64,000 nt of DNA, taken from NCBI GenBank assembly GCA_963556145.1, contig OY744462.1:248001-312000 (forward strand). Direction: 5' to 3'. Below the pieces are notes generated by a model that saw only the letters and a program-made list of their open reading frames with translations, had not been told where the DNA came from and made no database searches. Shown piece after piece: positions 21,938 to 34,600 of the stretch (within the stretch, counting starts at the first letter, position 1; every line of letters begins with the position of its first letter). Position numbers and translations under genes: made by a program. The stretch comes from Hygrocybe punicea. Its lineage: Eukaryota > Basidiomycota > Agaricomycetes > Agaricales > Hygrophoraceae.

Positions 21938-24900
21938 TCACCCCCTGTTCCACCTTTGCAAGAGAGATCGAAGCTGTGAATCTTCGCTATTTTTTGCATC
22001 TTGATCATTCCACACTCGTGATCGACAGAAGTCTATTATTGTGGGGCCTGAATCCACCAAAAGTATGTTTTCCAAACGAAGATCGCCATGGAGTACATGA
22101 GCATGATGAATTTCTGCCAAAATTGCAAGAACAGCTTCCCTGTTTCAAACATGTCAGAAAATGAGGGTTAAGAATGGAATCAAAGAGCAACACACCGAGA
22201 TGAAATGGGCAAAACAAGCTCAGGCATTGCAGCGAGTGAAATGCCTACATACGGCATTACAAGTGCACATGCCCCCCCCTCGACATCATAAAATAAACCC
22301 AACGGAGTTGTGATTCCAGTGGTAACCACACGGGACTTCAGCCAATGATAAATTTTATACTCATTCCTTAGTGCATTGCGCCCCTCACTAGTAAATGCAA
22401 GCTTGACAGCCACATCCAACGATAGACAGGCCGACAACTCAACCTCAAGTGTACCACGAAGAACCTCCCCAGTTGCTCCATGTCCTATCTCGGATTTCAG
22501 GACAATGGTGAGACATTCGTCGAGTTGATAGTTTCGAACAGTTTCCTGTGAAGGAAGTGGTTTAGGGGCCTGTCCAGTCCGACCGCAGCGAACAAACGTG
22601 GAGGGAGCTGATGAATTGTAAACGCCGTATTGGAGGTACATCAAGATCACATTGCGCTTGCTGACTAGTCCCAGGGCGTTCTGACGGGAATGTTAGGTGC
22701 TATCATAACATCAGTTGGAACCCACCTTTTTTGCCATTTCATTCATCGCAGCTATGGCCCACCCCTTAGCAATACTTTTCACTGTTCTACTCCTCTGGTT
22801 ACCCCACTCTTTCGGCCCACCACGGCCCCCTGTTGGCTTCGTGCTATGCCCTCCTTTGGGCCCACCACTGCCTTCTTTTTGTCCCATTCTACTGTCTTGC
22901 TCACGACCTCCGTGGTCATCCCAGTCCCCATTATCTGGATCACTGCTGTTTGGACTACCCCCGTCGTCCCCACCATCGCCCCTGCCGCTGGGTTGACCAT
23001 TACTGCCATCAGGTGGCCGAGCATCGTGCACCTGGCATTCCCGATCAATCGCATCCTTAATTGTCACCACACACAGGGTGCATGGTAGCATACTGTGTAA
23101 TGAAGTATGTTGAATTTATTGGACAAGTATACTGAATATTGTTATCATATCATTGCACACAGTATTCAAAGAGTATTCAAAATGATGATTCAATATTTTG
23201 AGACAAAGTAAATTACTAGTATTGAATGACACTTTCAGAATACTGCTTGAATAACAAGACATTTACTGAAATTATTGAAGTAGTATTGTAAAATTGCCAT
23301 TCAATACTGGTAATGTACCATGTTTCAAAATATTGAATCATCATTTTGAATACTTTTTGAATACTGTGTGCAACAATATGATAACAATATTTAGTATACT
23401 TGTCCAATAAATTCAACATACTGCATTATACAGTATGCTACCATGCACCCTGTGCACATATATACCAACATGGAGTTTTCCGTATGATGGCTCCTTGCAG
23501 GCGTACGGCTTGACCAGATCCGAGATATAGAGAGTTTGATTACTTCGATTGCGAACGCCAATGAACTCGTGATTGCCGGAGTGGATAACAATGATGGAAC
23601 AATCTACCCGCGTGGCCTGCGCCCAAGCCTGAGTAAAATCTCGAATCACTGCTATCAACCTCGGGAAGTATGGAATGTTAGCTTGCCTGTTGAACGATGC
23701 AATGTGCGGACAAGTCATGCTGATCCTTGTAGAATGGGTCATCGACAGGTAGGTGATTACGTTCACCGTCTTCGTCATTGCCTCCCGCCTGTATCATTCC
23801 TCCTATCACGTCCTTCCCCTTCCCCTTTGGCCGTCGCCTTGGAAAAGCGGCTCCCACTTCAACACCTGGTATTGGTAGCGGTGGTGGTGGCATGAGACTT
23901 ATAGATTGCGTGACCTTCACAATTTTCTCATGAGCAACGATTATTACACTACAGACGGGTGAACAGACGTTGGTAAGATCCCCTCGCTCCTGTCTTTTAA
24001 TCCTCTTCCTGGTTATGAGTGGCAGCTGCAGAGACGTGATAGTTGAAGCCAGCCCGGAACTCCTTCGGGGGACAGTGCCTTGGAGTGTGGTTGGCGATAG
24101 ACTCGGTGGAACGAGAGAAAGGGAAAGATTAGCCTGTGGCATCATGAGTAGTATCCCTAGAGTGGATAACAATGAACTTGCCGTGCTTTGGTTGTTACTG
24201 CTATCGCCTCGCTTTCGTTTCTCAACCTTGCTAGTTTGCATGCTGAAGCTCCCGCTTGATAGCGCCGGGGGCGGAACGGAGTCTGGCAACTGCACAGAGG
24301 TTGAAGCCAGTGCAATCAGATGAGGCTGGGAAGGTGTTGGGTATTGTGGTTGAAGTGCCTTCTCACGATCCTCTAGGTACGAATTTGAACATGAGTCGAA
24401 TGTCCACGGGGTGCTTTTGGCGTCGGGCACCACAATCACAGCAGCCGCCTTTTGGCGCTCCTTCTGGTGTTTAGTGATCAAAGCACACTTCGGAGTATTG
24501 CAACTAGTCCAATTGAATATCGGCGAATTTGACAGGTTAGGAATCGCAAGCATGACTTCGGGGCCATCAGCGGCCAAATTCTTGATTTTATATGTTGTCA
24601 AGGGCGAACGACGCTCAGCCAGCCGTAGGAAAATCTCGAACGTTTCCTTATCCAGGACCTCCCTAAGCTGCGCAATACGTTTGTCTAAAGCTTTCGGGCC
24701 AGCAAATTTGAGGAATCCGTCAGCGATCGCATAGCCAGACACATTGGCTGACCGAGTCCACATGAGCACACCAGGGACTCCAAGAGCGAGAGTTGACGCT
24801 ACGGGTGCGCAGAATGTGGCAGTAGTTTTGTCATAAAAGCTAGCCACATCTTTCTCATCTGCCATGTTCTCGTCGACGTTTCTCGCAGTACGACCGATGT

Positions 24901-25180
24901 CGTCTGCCGAGTAGAATTGAACTGATGGCGGAAACTGGACACTGCCGTTGAAGGACTCGATGGATTTGTCGACGATGGCGGTGATATCGTGAACAAGTGA
25001 CGGAAGACGCTTCACACGGAGGAGCTTAAGCTCATTGCTGAAGTGCTTATTGAAAAACCCTGGTCGACGAGTGTTTTCCGACATTTCCGACATTTCCGAC
25101 ATTTCCTTGTCAGGTAGCGAGTCCAGCTGAGGTGGATTCCAAGAGAATACGTCCTTGAGTTCCTGGGGAACAACAGCCAT
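21938..25180 (-). pseudogene. Kinase-like protein gene, disrupted by a TIR element
   Basis: Start ATG is 25180 (MAVVPQELKDVFSWNP). A long N-terminal region without known domain runs to about 23700, where the frame must change by an intron or indel to give IPYFPRLIAVIRDFTQAWAQ and HSGNHEFIGVRN. At about 23454 the frame meets a TIR element and resumes after 23072 as VTIKDAIDRECQVHDARPPD, then a Gly/Asp/Ser linker. After an intron (AAG/GTGGGT...GTCAG) come a glycine loop IGHGATGEV, VAVKLAF with the lysine, and RNEYKIYHWL. After another intron comes the catalytic loop HGDLRLENIL followed by IIDFC in place of DFG. The frame stops about 30 residues later, so most of the C-lobe is absent. Similar short HGD-type kinase-like proteins are common in Agaricomycetes. 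The insertion probably inactivates this copy. Confidence 0.7.
23072..23454. mobile_element. TIR (fold-back) element inside the kinase-like gene
   Basis: The ends CACAGGGTGCATGGTAGCAT are inverted over about 65-70 bases with few mismatches, and inner parts (ATTCAAAATGATGATTCAAT) also pair. The CAGGG start would fit a hAT terminus, but the flanks do not give a clear 8-bp duplication. It separates two coding stretches of the kinase-like gene. Confidence 0.75.
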
Positions 25181-25316
25181 GTTGAGAGCTCGAGTCAAAC
25201 AGGAGTCAAACAGGACTCCGAAATGTTATCAATATGCTGTTTTCATAAATAACACCGCCTCATTCTTATCGTCCCCCTGATAAGTTCAAGGCCCAGTCCC
25301 AGTCCTGCCGTTTGCA

Positions 25317-27168
25317 ATGTCCTACCCATACCAGCAACCTCAGTTCTCTGCCGATCCCCCCCAGGGCCCCGCCGGCTTCAACCTCAGTCCCCTTCAATAC
25401 GCAGTAAGCCTTGGTCGTACTCATGTCAAAGCTCCACTGATACTCGTCCCAGGCTCCTCCCGGAAACCCTCCATCAAACCCAAATACCCAGCCAGGACCA
25501 CCACCAGGGCCGCCCTCATTCCCCCAAGCGTCTACTGATCACATATCATACCTCGGAATCGCAATTCCAGTTTCTCTCCCTGCACCCCCGGTCGATCTTC
25601 GCGCGATTGCAGCAGGCGCCCCATTCCATAACCCACCAGCGCTCAAAGTCCCTGGATATGACCCCCAGAAGGACGTGGAGCTCGTCAGAAAGGCCTGCAA
25701 AGGCTGGGGAACCAACGAGGAGTTGTGTATGTAGACCCTATCTCGCTGCCGCTATCGTTTTCATGTGGTATTGGGATACCAGTGATATCGACTCTCGTGC
25801 CGCTCAACCCTCTCCAGATCGATGCTTTGGCGGACCAGTATCTCAAGAGCACGGGCAAGACTCTTGTGGCTGAAATGGCGAAGGAGTGTAGTGGTTGGTT
25901 CGGGTGAGGTCAAAGTGTCATCGAGTGCCCGTCCGGCGCTAACCTTTACGGCCTAGGTTTGCTATCCAAGGACTTGTGCAGGGCCCCCTTGAGTGGGACA
26001 CCGAGTTGCTACACAAGGCTGTCCATGGTATAGGGTAAACATCCATCCCTAGTCCGACCTCATCGAATCAACTGACTCAACCCCAGCACGAACGAAACGA
26101 TGCTCAACGAGATCCTCCTCCTTCGCACCCAAACAGAGCTCAACCTCCTTAAAGCTGCTTTCCAAACACGCTACGGTCGCGACCTCACTGCGTTTGTTCA
26201 GGACGATCTTAGTGGGAAGGTGCTGAGGTGTAAGTTGCATTCTCCTATATTATTACCATTCCTTCCATTCTATCATGATGTCCTTCATTCTCATCGCTAC
26301 CTCAACAGTATTTACCATGGTACTGCAAGCCCAACGACCCTCCGACTCGTTCCCCGTCGACAACGCGCAGGTAGCACATGATGTCGAGACGTTGCACAAA
26401 GCTGGTAAAGCCGTAATCGGAACGGACGAGGTTCGTGTTCTACTCCACTCTCTTCATATTTTCATCCAGAAATCGTCCCATTTCTCCTCTCTTCTGTCAC
26501 TTTGTCCGGCGCTGACGGCAGTTCGTCTCTCAGGTCGCATTCAGTAACATTATAGTCAACCGCTCCCAGCCACACCTGATGGCCGTGTACGTCCTCTTCG
26601 CCTTGTCGTCCCATCTCCCCTCTCCCATTCCCCTCCCTGTCTTACCTTACCAACGTCCCAGATCGAATGAATACGAGAAGAAATATGGCGAGCCCCTCCT
26701 GAAAGCGATCAAATCCGAATTGTCAGTCTTCCTTCTTTTTACTGTTCTTTCTCACCCCGTTATCTATCCACTGGCCTCTTTCCCTCGCAGCTCCGGACAC
26801 TTGGAGTCCGCACTCCGCCATATCGTGGCAGGTGCCGCAGGTCTCACTCGCGATGCGGAACTTCTCGAGAAGGCCATGGCAGGCATGGGCACCGACAATG
26901 AGATGCTTGTTGTGCGGTAGGTAATCCTTCCCGGTACTTCTCTACCAACCCTCTCCGCGTCATTTTTTCACTCCCCTTCACAAACTGATTCTGATATACG
27001 TACAGAATCGTTCGCGCACACTGGGACCATGCACACATGGAAGCACTGAAGAACGCATACCTGGGTCGGTATGGAGAAACCCTAGAGAGACGGATTGAAA
27101 GGGAAATCAAAGGGGACTATAGGAAGCTTATGTTGGCGCTCATTGGGAAGACGGGGATTAGGCAGTGA
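25317..27168 (+). CDS. Annexin
   Basis: Calcium-dependent phospholipid-binding protein of membranes. Ten exons fit in phase: 25317-25403, 25453-25726, 25783-25903, 25957-26034, 26087-26229, 26309-26430, 26534-26586, 26662-26721, 26791-26916, 27006-27168, giving 408 residues. All introns are GT-AG and short. The first about 130 residues are a Pro/Gln/Gly-rich tail like those of other fungal annexins. Four annexin repeats follow, marked by KGWGTNEE, HGIGTNETM, KAVIGTDE and AGMGTDNEM. Typical acidic partners are CSGWF, QDDLSG, EFSGHLE and EIKGDY. The first repeat reads LISTLVPLNPLQIDALADQY. No break was found. It lies 137 bases downstream of the divergent kinase-like gene start and close upstream of the F-box/NTase-like gene on the same strand. 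Identification is firm. Confidence 0.95.
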
Positions 27169-27260
27169 GGCCTAGTGAGGGTTAGGATATTGTTTTGGAC
27201 ATTTTTATTGTACATGTGGTTGTAACGTGATCGCGATTCATACTCAAACCAACGCCTGAA

Positions 27261-28648
27261 ATGATACAACCCACCATCATTCAGGATGTGTTTACTCGGC
27301 CACCCGTCTTTGAAGTCATCATCTCTGAACTCTCCCCTGCGTCGTTCATTCGCTTTGGGCGTACCTGCCGTCTCGCGCGCAATGCCGTTTCTGTGTTCTC
27401 AAACCGCGCTTTCAATATCAACAATCATTTGTCGCGTTTCTTTGCTGATCCCATAGGATTTCGGTCTCTACAAGCAAGGACAGGTACCCTGATCTCGGGC
27501 TCGAGTGCCCTCCAATTCCTGGATAGGACATTTTACCCCGAATCAGATCTCGATATATACACACATCCGGGACATGCACGGGAAGTTGGACGGTGGCTGA
27601 TCGACAAGGAGGGCTACTCCTTCATTCCTACTGCAGTTCAAGGGAACCAAGAATTTGACCGGATGAATTTTCTTGAATGGGAACCCTGGAACCTGACGCA
27701 TCCGAGAACAGATATCAGGTGGGAAGACATGCACGTTGAGAGTTATCGCATCCCGGGGCTCGATGACATCTATTGTTTTGAGAAACTGCATCCAGATGGT
27801 CCTCCCCTTCGGGTGCAAATCATTGCAGCTGAAAACACACCCCTGCAGTGTATCTTTGGATTCCATTCCAGTACGTTGCAACTCTAAATCTCTGGAAAGT
27901 CCCGAGGTTGAAAATTTTCTGAAATATAGCCTGCGTTATGAACTTCATTGCATTTGATGCTGCATATTCTATGTATCCTCGCGCAACATTTGAAGAACGT
28001 CGCGCATTATCTTTTGCCAACCTCACTCACCACGACATTCGTGCTCTCGGGAAATACGCTCTCAGAGGCTGGTCGACTCTGGGCAACATTTGGCCCCAGG
28101 ATTTTGACGTTTGGAAAAAACTGTTTTACGTAGGCCAGAAACGCTGGATCGGGGACAGTCTTAGCTGGGTAGTTCCGTTGAATATGACAGGTGTTGAGCC
28201 ACGTCCACGGCTGTCGGCCCTGTCAGAGCCCTTCTCTTGGGACCCCGTGGTGCATAACAGTTGGGCGATTGTCAAGGGTCTTCACACGGATAAGATAATT
28301 ATGTCGCATCATGTCCTCAAACCAACAATCTTCAGATACACCTATCTGTTTGCCGATCTCGAGGTGATCGAAGGCATGACCGATTTCTTCAGGGAACAGG
28401 GCAAGTTGGAACACGGGAAAATGATACACTTTCTAGGCCAACAGAAGGAGGCGTGTTGGACATGGTGCGGTGTCTTCTTATTTGCTCTGAACCGCCATAC
28501 TAACATACTCACAGGTGGGATGGGGTGTTGCCTGGATTTATAGCCAATTTCAGGGGTCGAGATGCCATGGACACAAGTGCTTGATGTGCACAATCGCGTT
28601 TTTGCAATGCCCCATGAATGTATAGTTGTAATACACGTGACCGTGTAG
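27261..28648 (+). CDS. F-box/nucleotidyltransferase-fold-like protein
   Basis: Exons 27261-27870, 27930-28514 and 28554-28648 join in phase to 429 residues. The N terminus (PPVFEVIISELSPASFIRFG) resembles an F-box. Next, LISGSSALQFLDRTFYPESD followed by LDIYTH resembles the G-S...D-x-D core of nucleotidyltransferase-fold domains. The first junction gives HSTCVMNFIAFDAAYSMYP, a conserved-looking stretch. Proteins of this build are numerous in Agaricomycetes with no known function; substrate and activity are not inferable here. If the last intron is not used, the protein stops at 28543. The final exon's stop codon lies in a dispersed repeat at 28644, so the C terminus may be remodelled. Confidence 0.65.
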
Positions 28649-28792
28649 TAGGGACTAGGGTCCCTACTGGGTGCCTCAGTGGTCTTGGGTGGTGTGACAA
28701 GCTGAAGTCTTGTATCCTATCTAAGACATCATGTAATCCTATGGAACAATCACATGATCTACTAGTAGTAGTGGACACTATCCACTACTACA
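28644..28792. repeat. 149-bp dispersed repeat, copy 1
   Basis: Starts TGTAGTAGGGACTAGGGTCC and ends ATCCACTACTACA, so the outer 8 bases are inverted. A second copy lies at 30192-30337 in the same orientation with few differences. No target duplication could be fixed. Confidence 0.85.
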
Positions 28793-30191
28793 TGTACCCC
28801 CCTCGAAAAAAACAGTGGTGTCCTCGCCACTGAAGCCTGAAAACCAAAACCAAAACACAGAAAAACTCTCTAGACTCTAACTCAAAACTCCAACTCCGTC
28901 GAGGTCTTATGAAATGCTGCCAGCAGTGGTATGCCCCCCAGTGGATGCCACCACCAGCTCAAGATACCGCCTGCTAACCAAATCACCTGTGCTTAGAGTG
29001 TAACTCACAAAAAAATGTGGAGGACCTTAGAGTGTGATGGTGTGGCAAAGGCGGGGGTATGAAGATTGGGAATAACGAACAGGGACGATGACAATGTAGG
29101 CTAGATGGCAGGTAATGGGTAATGAAAATGAAAATGGACATATGGGGTGATGAGATGGTATGGTGGTAGGTTAAGAAGGATAGCTTCGGTTCGTTTTGGT
29201 GAACGTGGGGTAATGGTGGGTCATCGGGTGTTGAACGAGGCTGTGGGGAGTCAAAAGGGTGAACACGGGGTGGAGAACTTACAAACAAGTGGGTGGACTG
29301 GTGATAACTTGGCTCTACGACAAAGTACTAGGCTGTGCGGGGTGATGGAGGGCGAACGCGAGGCTCTCCGGCCTCGCGCGTGGGTTCGTGAGGTGTTACG
29401 AGGGTATGTAGGGCTTGGGGTGGCGAAAAATGGGGGTCTGACTCTGCATGATGCGGCATGTGTGTGGGGTGGCCATAAAGGCCGGTGACTGCTCATTTGG
29501 GACGGCGCGAGTGAACGGGGATGTTTGGTACATGGAACAGGGGTTTGTGGGGCTGACCGCATGTGCTGAAGGGCTTGGGTACATGGAAAACAAGGGCCAA
29601 ACTTGGTGACGTGGCAAAATGCGGGGGTTCTAACACGGCATGGTTGGCTCATGTGGGGTGTACATGGGGGTACATTGGGCTATAGGACGTGGGCCATTGG
29701 TGAAAAGGTGCGCATTGAGCCCGTATGTAAACTGGGAACTGTAAAAATATCTTGGCTTGAGGTGACGTGGAAACGGTACGCTGGTTGTGCAGACGCGCAT
29801 GATTGGTGCAATGCAGCTTAGCGTGGGTTTTGGGGGTGTTTATCGTAGGTGTGGGGGCTCTTACGAGTGTGTCTGGGTGGTGAACAATGGAAAACATCCT
29901 GGTTGAAAACGATGACTTGATGGTACGTGGTTTGGCTGTTTTGCCTTGAAAAAGGGGCCATGGCAGCGCATGGTGAGACCGGGAGGCTTGTGGGCTATCT
30001 AACAAAAATACGGGTGGCCATGTGGCTGGCCATGGACGAAGAAATGGGCATCAGCTTGCAACTGGGTGGTGAGACCACGTGAAAAAAAATGTAGGCGCGA
30101 GAAAGCCAGCAAGAAGCTCAAAGAAAGCTCAAAAAAGCCAGAGAAGGACAAGAAAAGAAATGGTGAGACAAATCACACTCTCATCACCAGG
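28793..30191. other. Non-coding, G/T-rich interval
   Basis: The plus strand is rich in G and T with many TGGGG and GTGGG words. Open frames are compositional, and no splice-consistent gene is seen. It lies between the two copies of the 149-bp repeat. Confidence 0.5.
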
Positions 30192-30337
30192 TGTAGTAGG
30201 GACTAGGGTCCTTACAGGGTGCCTCAGTGGTCTCGGGTGGTGTGACAAGCTGAAGTCTTGTATCCTATCTAAGACATCATGTAATCCTACGGAACGATCA
30301 CATGATCTACTAGTAGTGGACACTATCCACTACTACA
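30192..30337. repeat. 146-bp dispersed repeat, copy 2
   Basis: Same unit as 28644-28792, differing at a few bases and a short GTA run. It lies just left of the large inverted-repeat element. Confidence 0.85.
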
Positions 30338-30501
30338 CCATGATGGCAGTAACGCCAAGAAAACTTACACCTGACCTTCCCACACTAAGAGCCTAATGAT
30401 AGTGGCTGATCATGAGTCTCAGCCACTATTGTTAGACTCTACTTTGCTAAAATACCTTCCCCAGCCATAAATCGTGTCCCAAACCGTGATTTAACATAGC
30501 A

Positions 30502-31642
30502 TAGTGTTGCCAAAGTCTGGTTTGGTCCGGTTTTCAGCCTTTTTGGCTGAACCAAAAACCGGACCCTTGGTTCAGTTCGACCCCCGCTGAACCAGAACCG
30601 GAACCACATGGGACCGTTCCATGCGATCCGGTCTGCGTTCCGATGCGGTTTGAACCGCGAACCACCTTCCTCCACCCTCAAATTTCCTCGCAAGCCGCAG
30701 CACCACGTCAATTGACGTGGGCCTGGGGTTGCGAGGAGTTGGGGGGGTGGGGAGGAAGGGGGGGACCGTCCGCTGCCGTGGGTGCTGCATTGCTGCCGGC
30801 GCCATTGTTGCCCTTGCCGCCGTCGCTGCTGCTGCTGCTGCTGTCGACGCTGCTGCTGCTGCTGCTGCTGCTGCTGCCGCCATAGCTGATGCTGCTGTTG
30901 CTGCTGCCGTAGCTGCTGTTGCCGTAGCTGCTGCCGTAGCTGCTGCCGTTGTTGCCGCTGCCGTTTTCGTTGCAGCCGTGGCTGCTGCCACTGCTGCTGG
31001 GGCTGCTGTGGGGCTGCTGCCACGTCCACGCTCGCGGGCGTCATGGAGTTGTGGGGGGTAAGTATAAGTGAAAAATAAAAAATACGTATCTTAGCAGCAG
31101 GGGTGGGTGCACCACTCCCCGCTGTGTCCCGTTCTCGCTACGTTCCCTGGTTCCATCGTGGGTGTGGTGTGGGCGTGGGCATGGTGTTGGCGTGGGTGTG
31201 GTTTTGGCATGGGTGCGGGCAGGCGTGGGTGAGGGCGTGGGCATGGGCGTGGGCCGTGGGGAGCTTCTTTGTGTAAGAAAATGTTAGTAAAGTATGAAAT
31301 AAACTATTTACTTACCGATGTTGGGCTGTTATCGTTCATTGATGTTGTTGTTGAGTCAAATCCGCGGGGATTCACGTGTATGTTTAAGGTCACATGACCC
31401 AAGTTCTCGCGAGTACATACACAAAAATTAACACAAAAATTGAATATTGCAGTATCTACGTACAATAAGTTCACGGTTTGAACCCGGTTCCAAGCCGTTC
31501 AGAAATTTCTGAAGGGCCCGGAACCCTGCACTGGACCCGCGGTTCAGTTCAGCCAAAGTGCTGAACTTAGACTGAACTTAGGGTTCGGTTCGGGGTTTGA
31601 ACCGGGTTTGGATCAGTTCCGGACTGGACTTCGGCAACACTA
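30502..31642. mobile_element. 1,141-bp hAT element, TAGTGTTGCC family
   Basis: The ends are TAGTGTTGCCAAAGTC and GACTTCGGCAACACTA. The flanks are an exact duplication ACATAGCA (30494-30501 and 31643-31650). It sits inside the left arm of the large inverted-repeat element; the right arm, which lacks it, shows the empty site. The interior holds subterminal GGTTCAGTTC-like words, a CTG-repeat tract, a palindromic module at 30686-30736 and a VVHPP-type unit near 31098. No transposase is present. Confidence 0.93.
30820..30965. repeat. CTG-type trinucleotide tract
   Basis: Imperfect CTG/CCG/TTG triplets. They make the poly-Ala, poly-Gln and poly-Leu open frames seen here, which I reject as genes. 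A related tract occurs in the sister copy at 39590-39800. Confidence 0.9.
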
Positions 31643-34600
31643 ACATAGCATAAGTAAAACTGTAGTGTCCTATATATGGTAATAACCCGTTTGGGAACAT
31701 CAGGTCCAGTCAGGAACAAGGGCACTGATGGGCTCGGCCTTTCCCATCACTGTTGCCATGGGCCCACCCATCACTTACTGGCATGCGTGCTTGTCATTGT
31801 CAACGTTGAGCACGACTATTTCACTGTCCTGCCATCTTTTATTGCGGAATTTTTTACACATCATAGACATATTACCCCACATGTTTTATATAGACTAATA
31901 TACATGGAAATACATGAAATAAAAGAGAAATAAAAGAAATAAATAATAATAATACATGGGGTGCCCCTGACAAATGGGTGAGTACTCACCTTCACAGAGG
32001 CACCCGATTGGGTCTAAACTTGATGGTGAAGGGTGCTGGAGGGTGGGTGATGGGTGGGATGGACGCTGGGGGGCTGGGAAGGGTGCATGGAGAGGGGGGT
32101 GGCGATGGGTGGTGAGGAAGGGGCCGGGAAGCAAGTCGGATGGTGGAAAAGCGAGGGGATGGATGGGGGAGGGCTCCCAGCCAAGAACAAGTGGCGGGAA
32201 GGGGTAAGTACGTGGGGGAAAGGCAGGAGGGGGATGGGTACTCACCTGTACCAGTAGGGGCCCCCACGGCCCACTTTGCATTCCATCACTGATAAAAACA
32301 ATGGGGACGTCATCTCAGACGTCCCCATCGTCCATGCCATGGGTTTTGCAGTCCAGGTCGGTCACACCATTGAGTTGCGTGAGGGTGGCGACATGGGTGG
32401 TTGCGATGGCGATATCTTGATGATGCCGCTGCTGTTTACCACACCATCACCAGTGGCAGCCCTCCATGTTGCCTTCATCATGTTCATTGCTGTGTGCCAA
32501 GCCTGCCACCGCTGGTTTTGATGTTCGAGGCCATTGGTTGAAAAAGTCGAGCGCACTCCTGTGCGGCTTTGAGGACATCCGGGGTGGTGGTCTCTGTGTG
32601 AATCGTCACCGTCCTCCTCCTCATCCTTGATTCCATCATTGTTGAGGCAGTGGGGAGTGGGAGCGTGGCGGGAGGCAAGCTGGGAGGCAAGTGGGTGGTG
32701 GAAAAGCACATGTGACTGATCATATGGCTTTCGACCTTCCACCACCATCACCCCCCCATTCACCATACTCCTGCTTCCCACCCCCTCAACAACGATGGAA
32801 ACAAGGAGGAGGAGCACAATGGCAATGATACGCACCGAGAATGCCTCCCTGGACATCCTCAAAACGCGCAGGAGCACGCCCGACTTTTTCAACCAATGGC
32901 CTCGAACATCGAAACCAGCGGTGGCAGGTTTGGCGCACAGCAATGAACACGACGAAGGCAACATGGAGGGCTGCCACCAGTGATGGTGTGGTAAATGGTG
33001 GCGGCATCGTCGAGATATTGCCATCACAACCACTCATGTCGCCACCCTCACGCAAGTCAATGGCATGACCAACCTGGACCATGAAACCCATGGCATGGAC
33101 AATGGGGATGTCTGAGATGACGTTGTAAATGCAGGTTCTTGGTGGCTTCGGAACTATATAATAGAAATAAAAGATCCTGACCTGTGGGTGTCAGTGTAGA
33201 AGTGACTGGATAAATCAGTGTCGGGAATAGTAGTAAAAGGAAGGGAATGTTAGTAAAAGTAAAGCCGCCGCGTAAAACTGGACTAATAACGATGAATCCG
33301 GCGATGAACGGAGTGAAAACGGACAAGTAATAAAGAACCCGACGATGCCAACGATGTCGGGTACGGCGGGTCGGGTCAGGTCAGGTCAGAAACAATGAAC
33401 AAATATACGGAAACAACGATAACGACGACGAAGAGGACTATAAAAAGCTAAGGGTCTATGTGGACGAGCATTTGAAGGGATTAAAAGGCAATTCTGACTA
33501 AAGGGAAATGGGGACTATGTATATCTTTTTTTTTTTGTATGGTCGTCGGGGACCGTTTTTATAGTACATGTGTGTGTAGCTACTTTCGGACATGTCTACT
33601 TCGGCCGATAGAAACTACAAAGAAAAGCTGGAATGGGGATGTGGAAAGGGGGGTTGCAAAGCGACGAAGACAGGAATATGGAGGGGAAAACGAATATGCA
33701 AGAAAAAGATCTAAAAAGTCCTACATATCTCCAAAAGGACGAGGGGATGCATAAATAAGGTAAATCCGAAGTCGGGGATTGAGTCCGAAGAGATTCATCT
33801 CCTGGAATTGGAACTCCGAGGCGTTTGAGGCTGCCGGATTTAGCCCAAAAGCGGCCGTCACAAAGCGGCATGTGTTGGGTTACGTCGGTCACGTCGGGTC
33901 ACGTCACGCCGGGTTACATCCGGTTGGAATGGGGATCAATTGGAGGTGTCGGGTTCGTCTGGATTCGTGATATATCGATGATATGGACTCAGAGGGACGT
34001 CGACCCTCTACAATGTCCCCATTGTTTTTATCAGTGATGGAATGCAAAGGGGGCTGTGGGGGGCCTTAATTGTGAAGGTGAGTACCCACCTCCCTCCTGC
34101 TTTTCCCTCACATACTTACCCCTTCCCACTGCTCGTTTGGGGCCGGGAGCCCTCCCCCATCCATCCCCTCACTTTTCCACCATCCGACTTGCTTCCCGGC
34201 CCCTTCCTCGCCACCCATCGCCACCCCCCTCTCCATGCACCCTTCCCAGCATCCATCCCGCCCATCACCCACCCTCCAGCACCCTTCACCATCAAGTTTA
34301 GACCCAATTCGGCGCCTCTGTGAAGGTGAGTACTCACCCGTTTGCCGGGGGCACCCCATGGTTTATTTCTTTTATTTCTCTTGTATTTCATGTATTTCCA
34401 TGTATATTAGTCTATATAAAACATGTAGGGTAATATGTCTATGATGTGCAAAAAATTCCACAAGAAAAGATGGCGGGACAGTGAAAAAGTCATGCTCAAT
34501 GTCGACAACGACGAGCACGTGTGCCAGTAAGTGATGGGTGGGCCCATGGCAACAGTGACGGGAAAGGCCAAGCCCATCAGCGCCCTTGTTCCTGACTGGA

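Noticed and set aside
22711..23091. Separate 126-codon Gly/Asp-rich gene on the minus strand
   Set aside because: It fits as the linker exon of the kinase-like gene, joined by a GTGGGT...CAG intron to the glycine-loop exon.
23064..23462. 8-bp target duplication for the element in the kinase-like gene
   Set aside because: No register of the flanks gives a convincing match; only the inverted ends are claimed.
28983..30005. Minus-strand Pro/His/Ser-rich frames
   Set aside because: They reflect a G/T-rich plus strand, and no splice-consistent chain or motif was found.
30439..31061. Long poly-Gln, poly-Ala and poly-Leu open frames on both strands
   Set aside because: They are translations of one CTG-type triplet tract inside a hAT element. 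All frames are open for the same reason and none has a start or domain context.
32362..33033. 223-codon minus-strand frame in the 4.4 kb element
   Set aside because: It spans an inverted repeat, so both halves encode mirror-related sequence, with an opposing frame covering the same bases.
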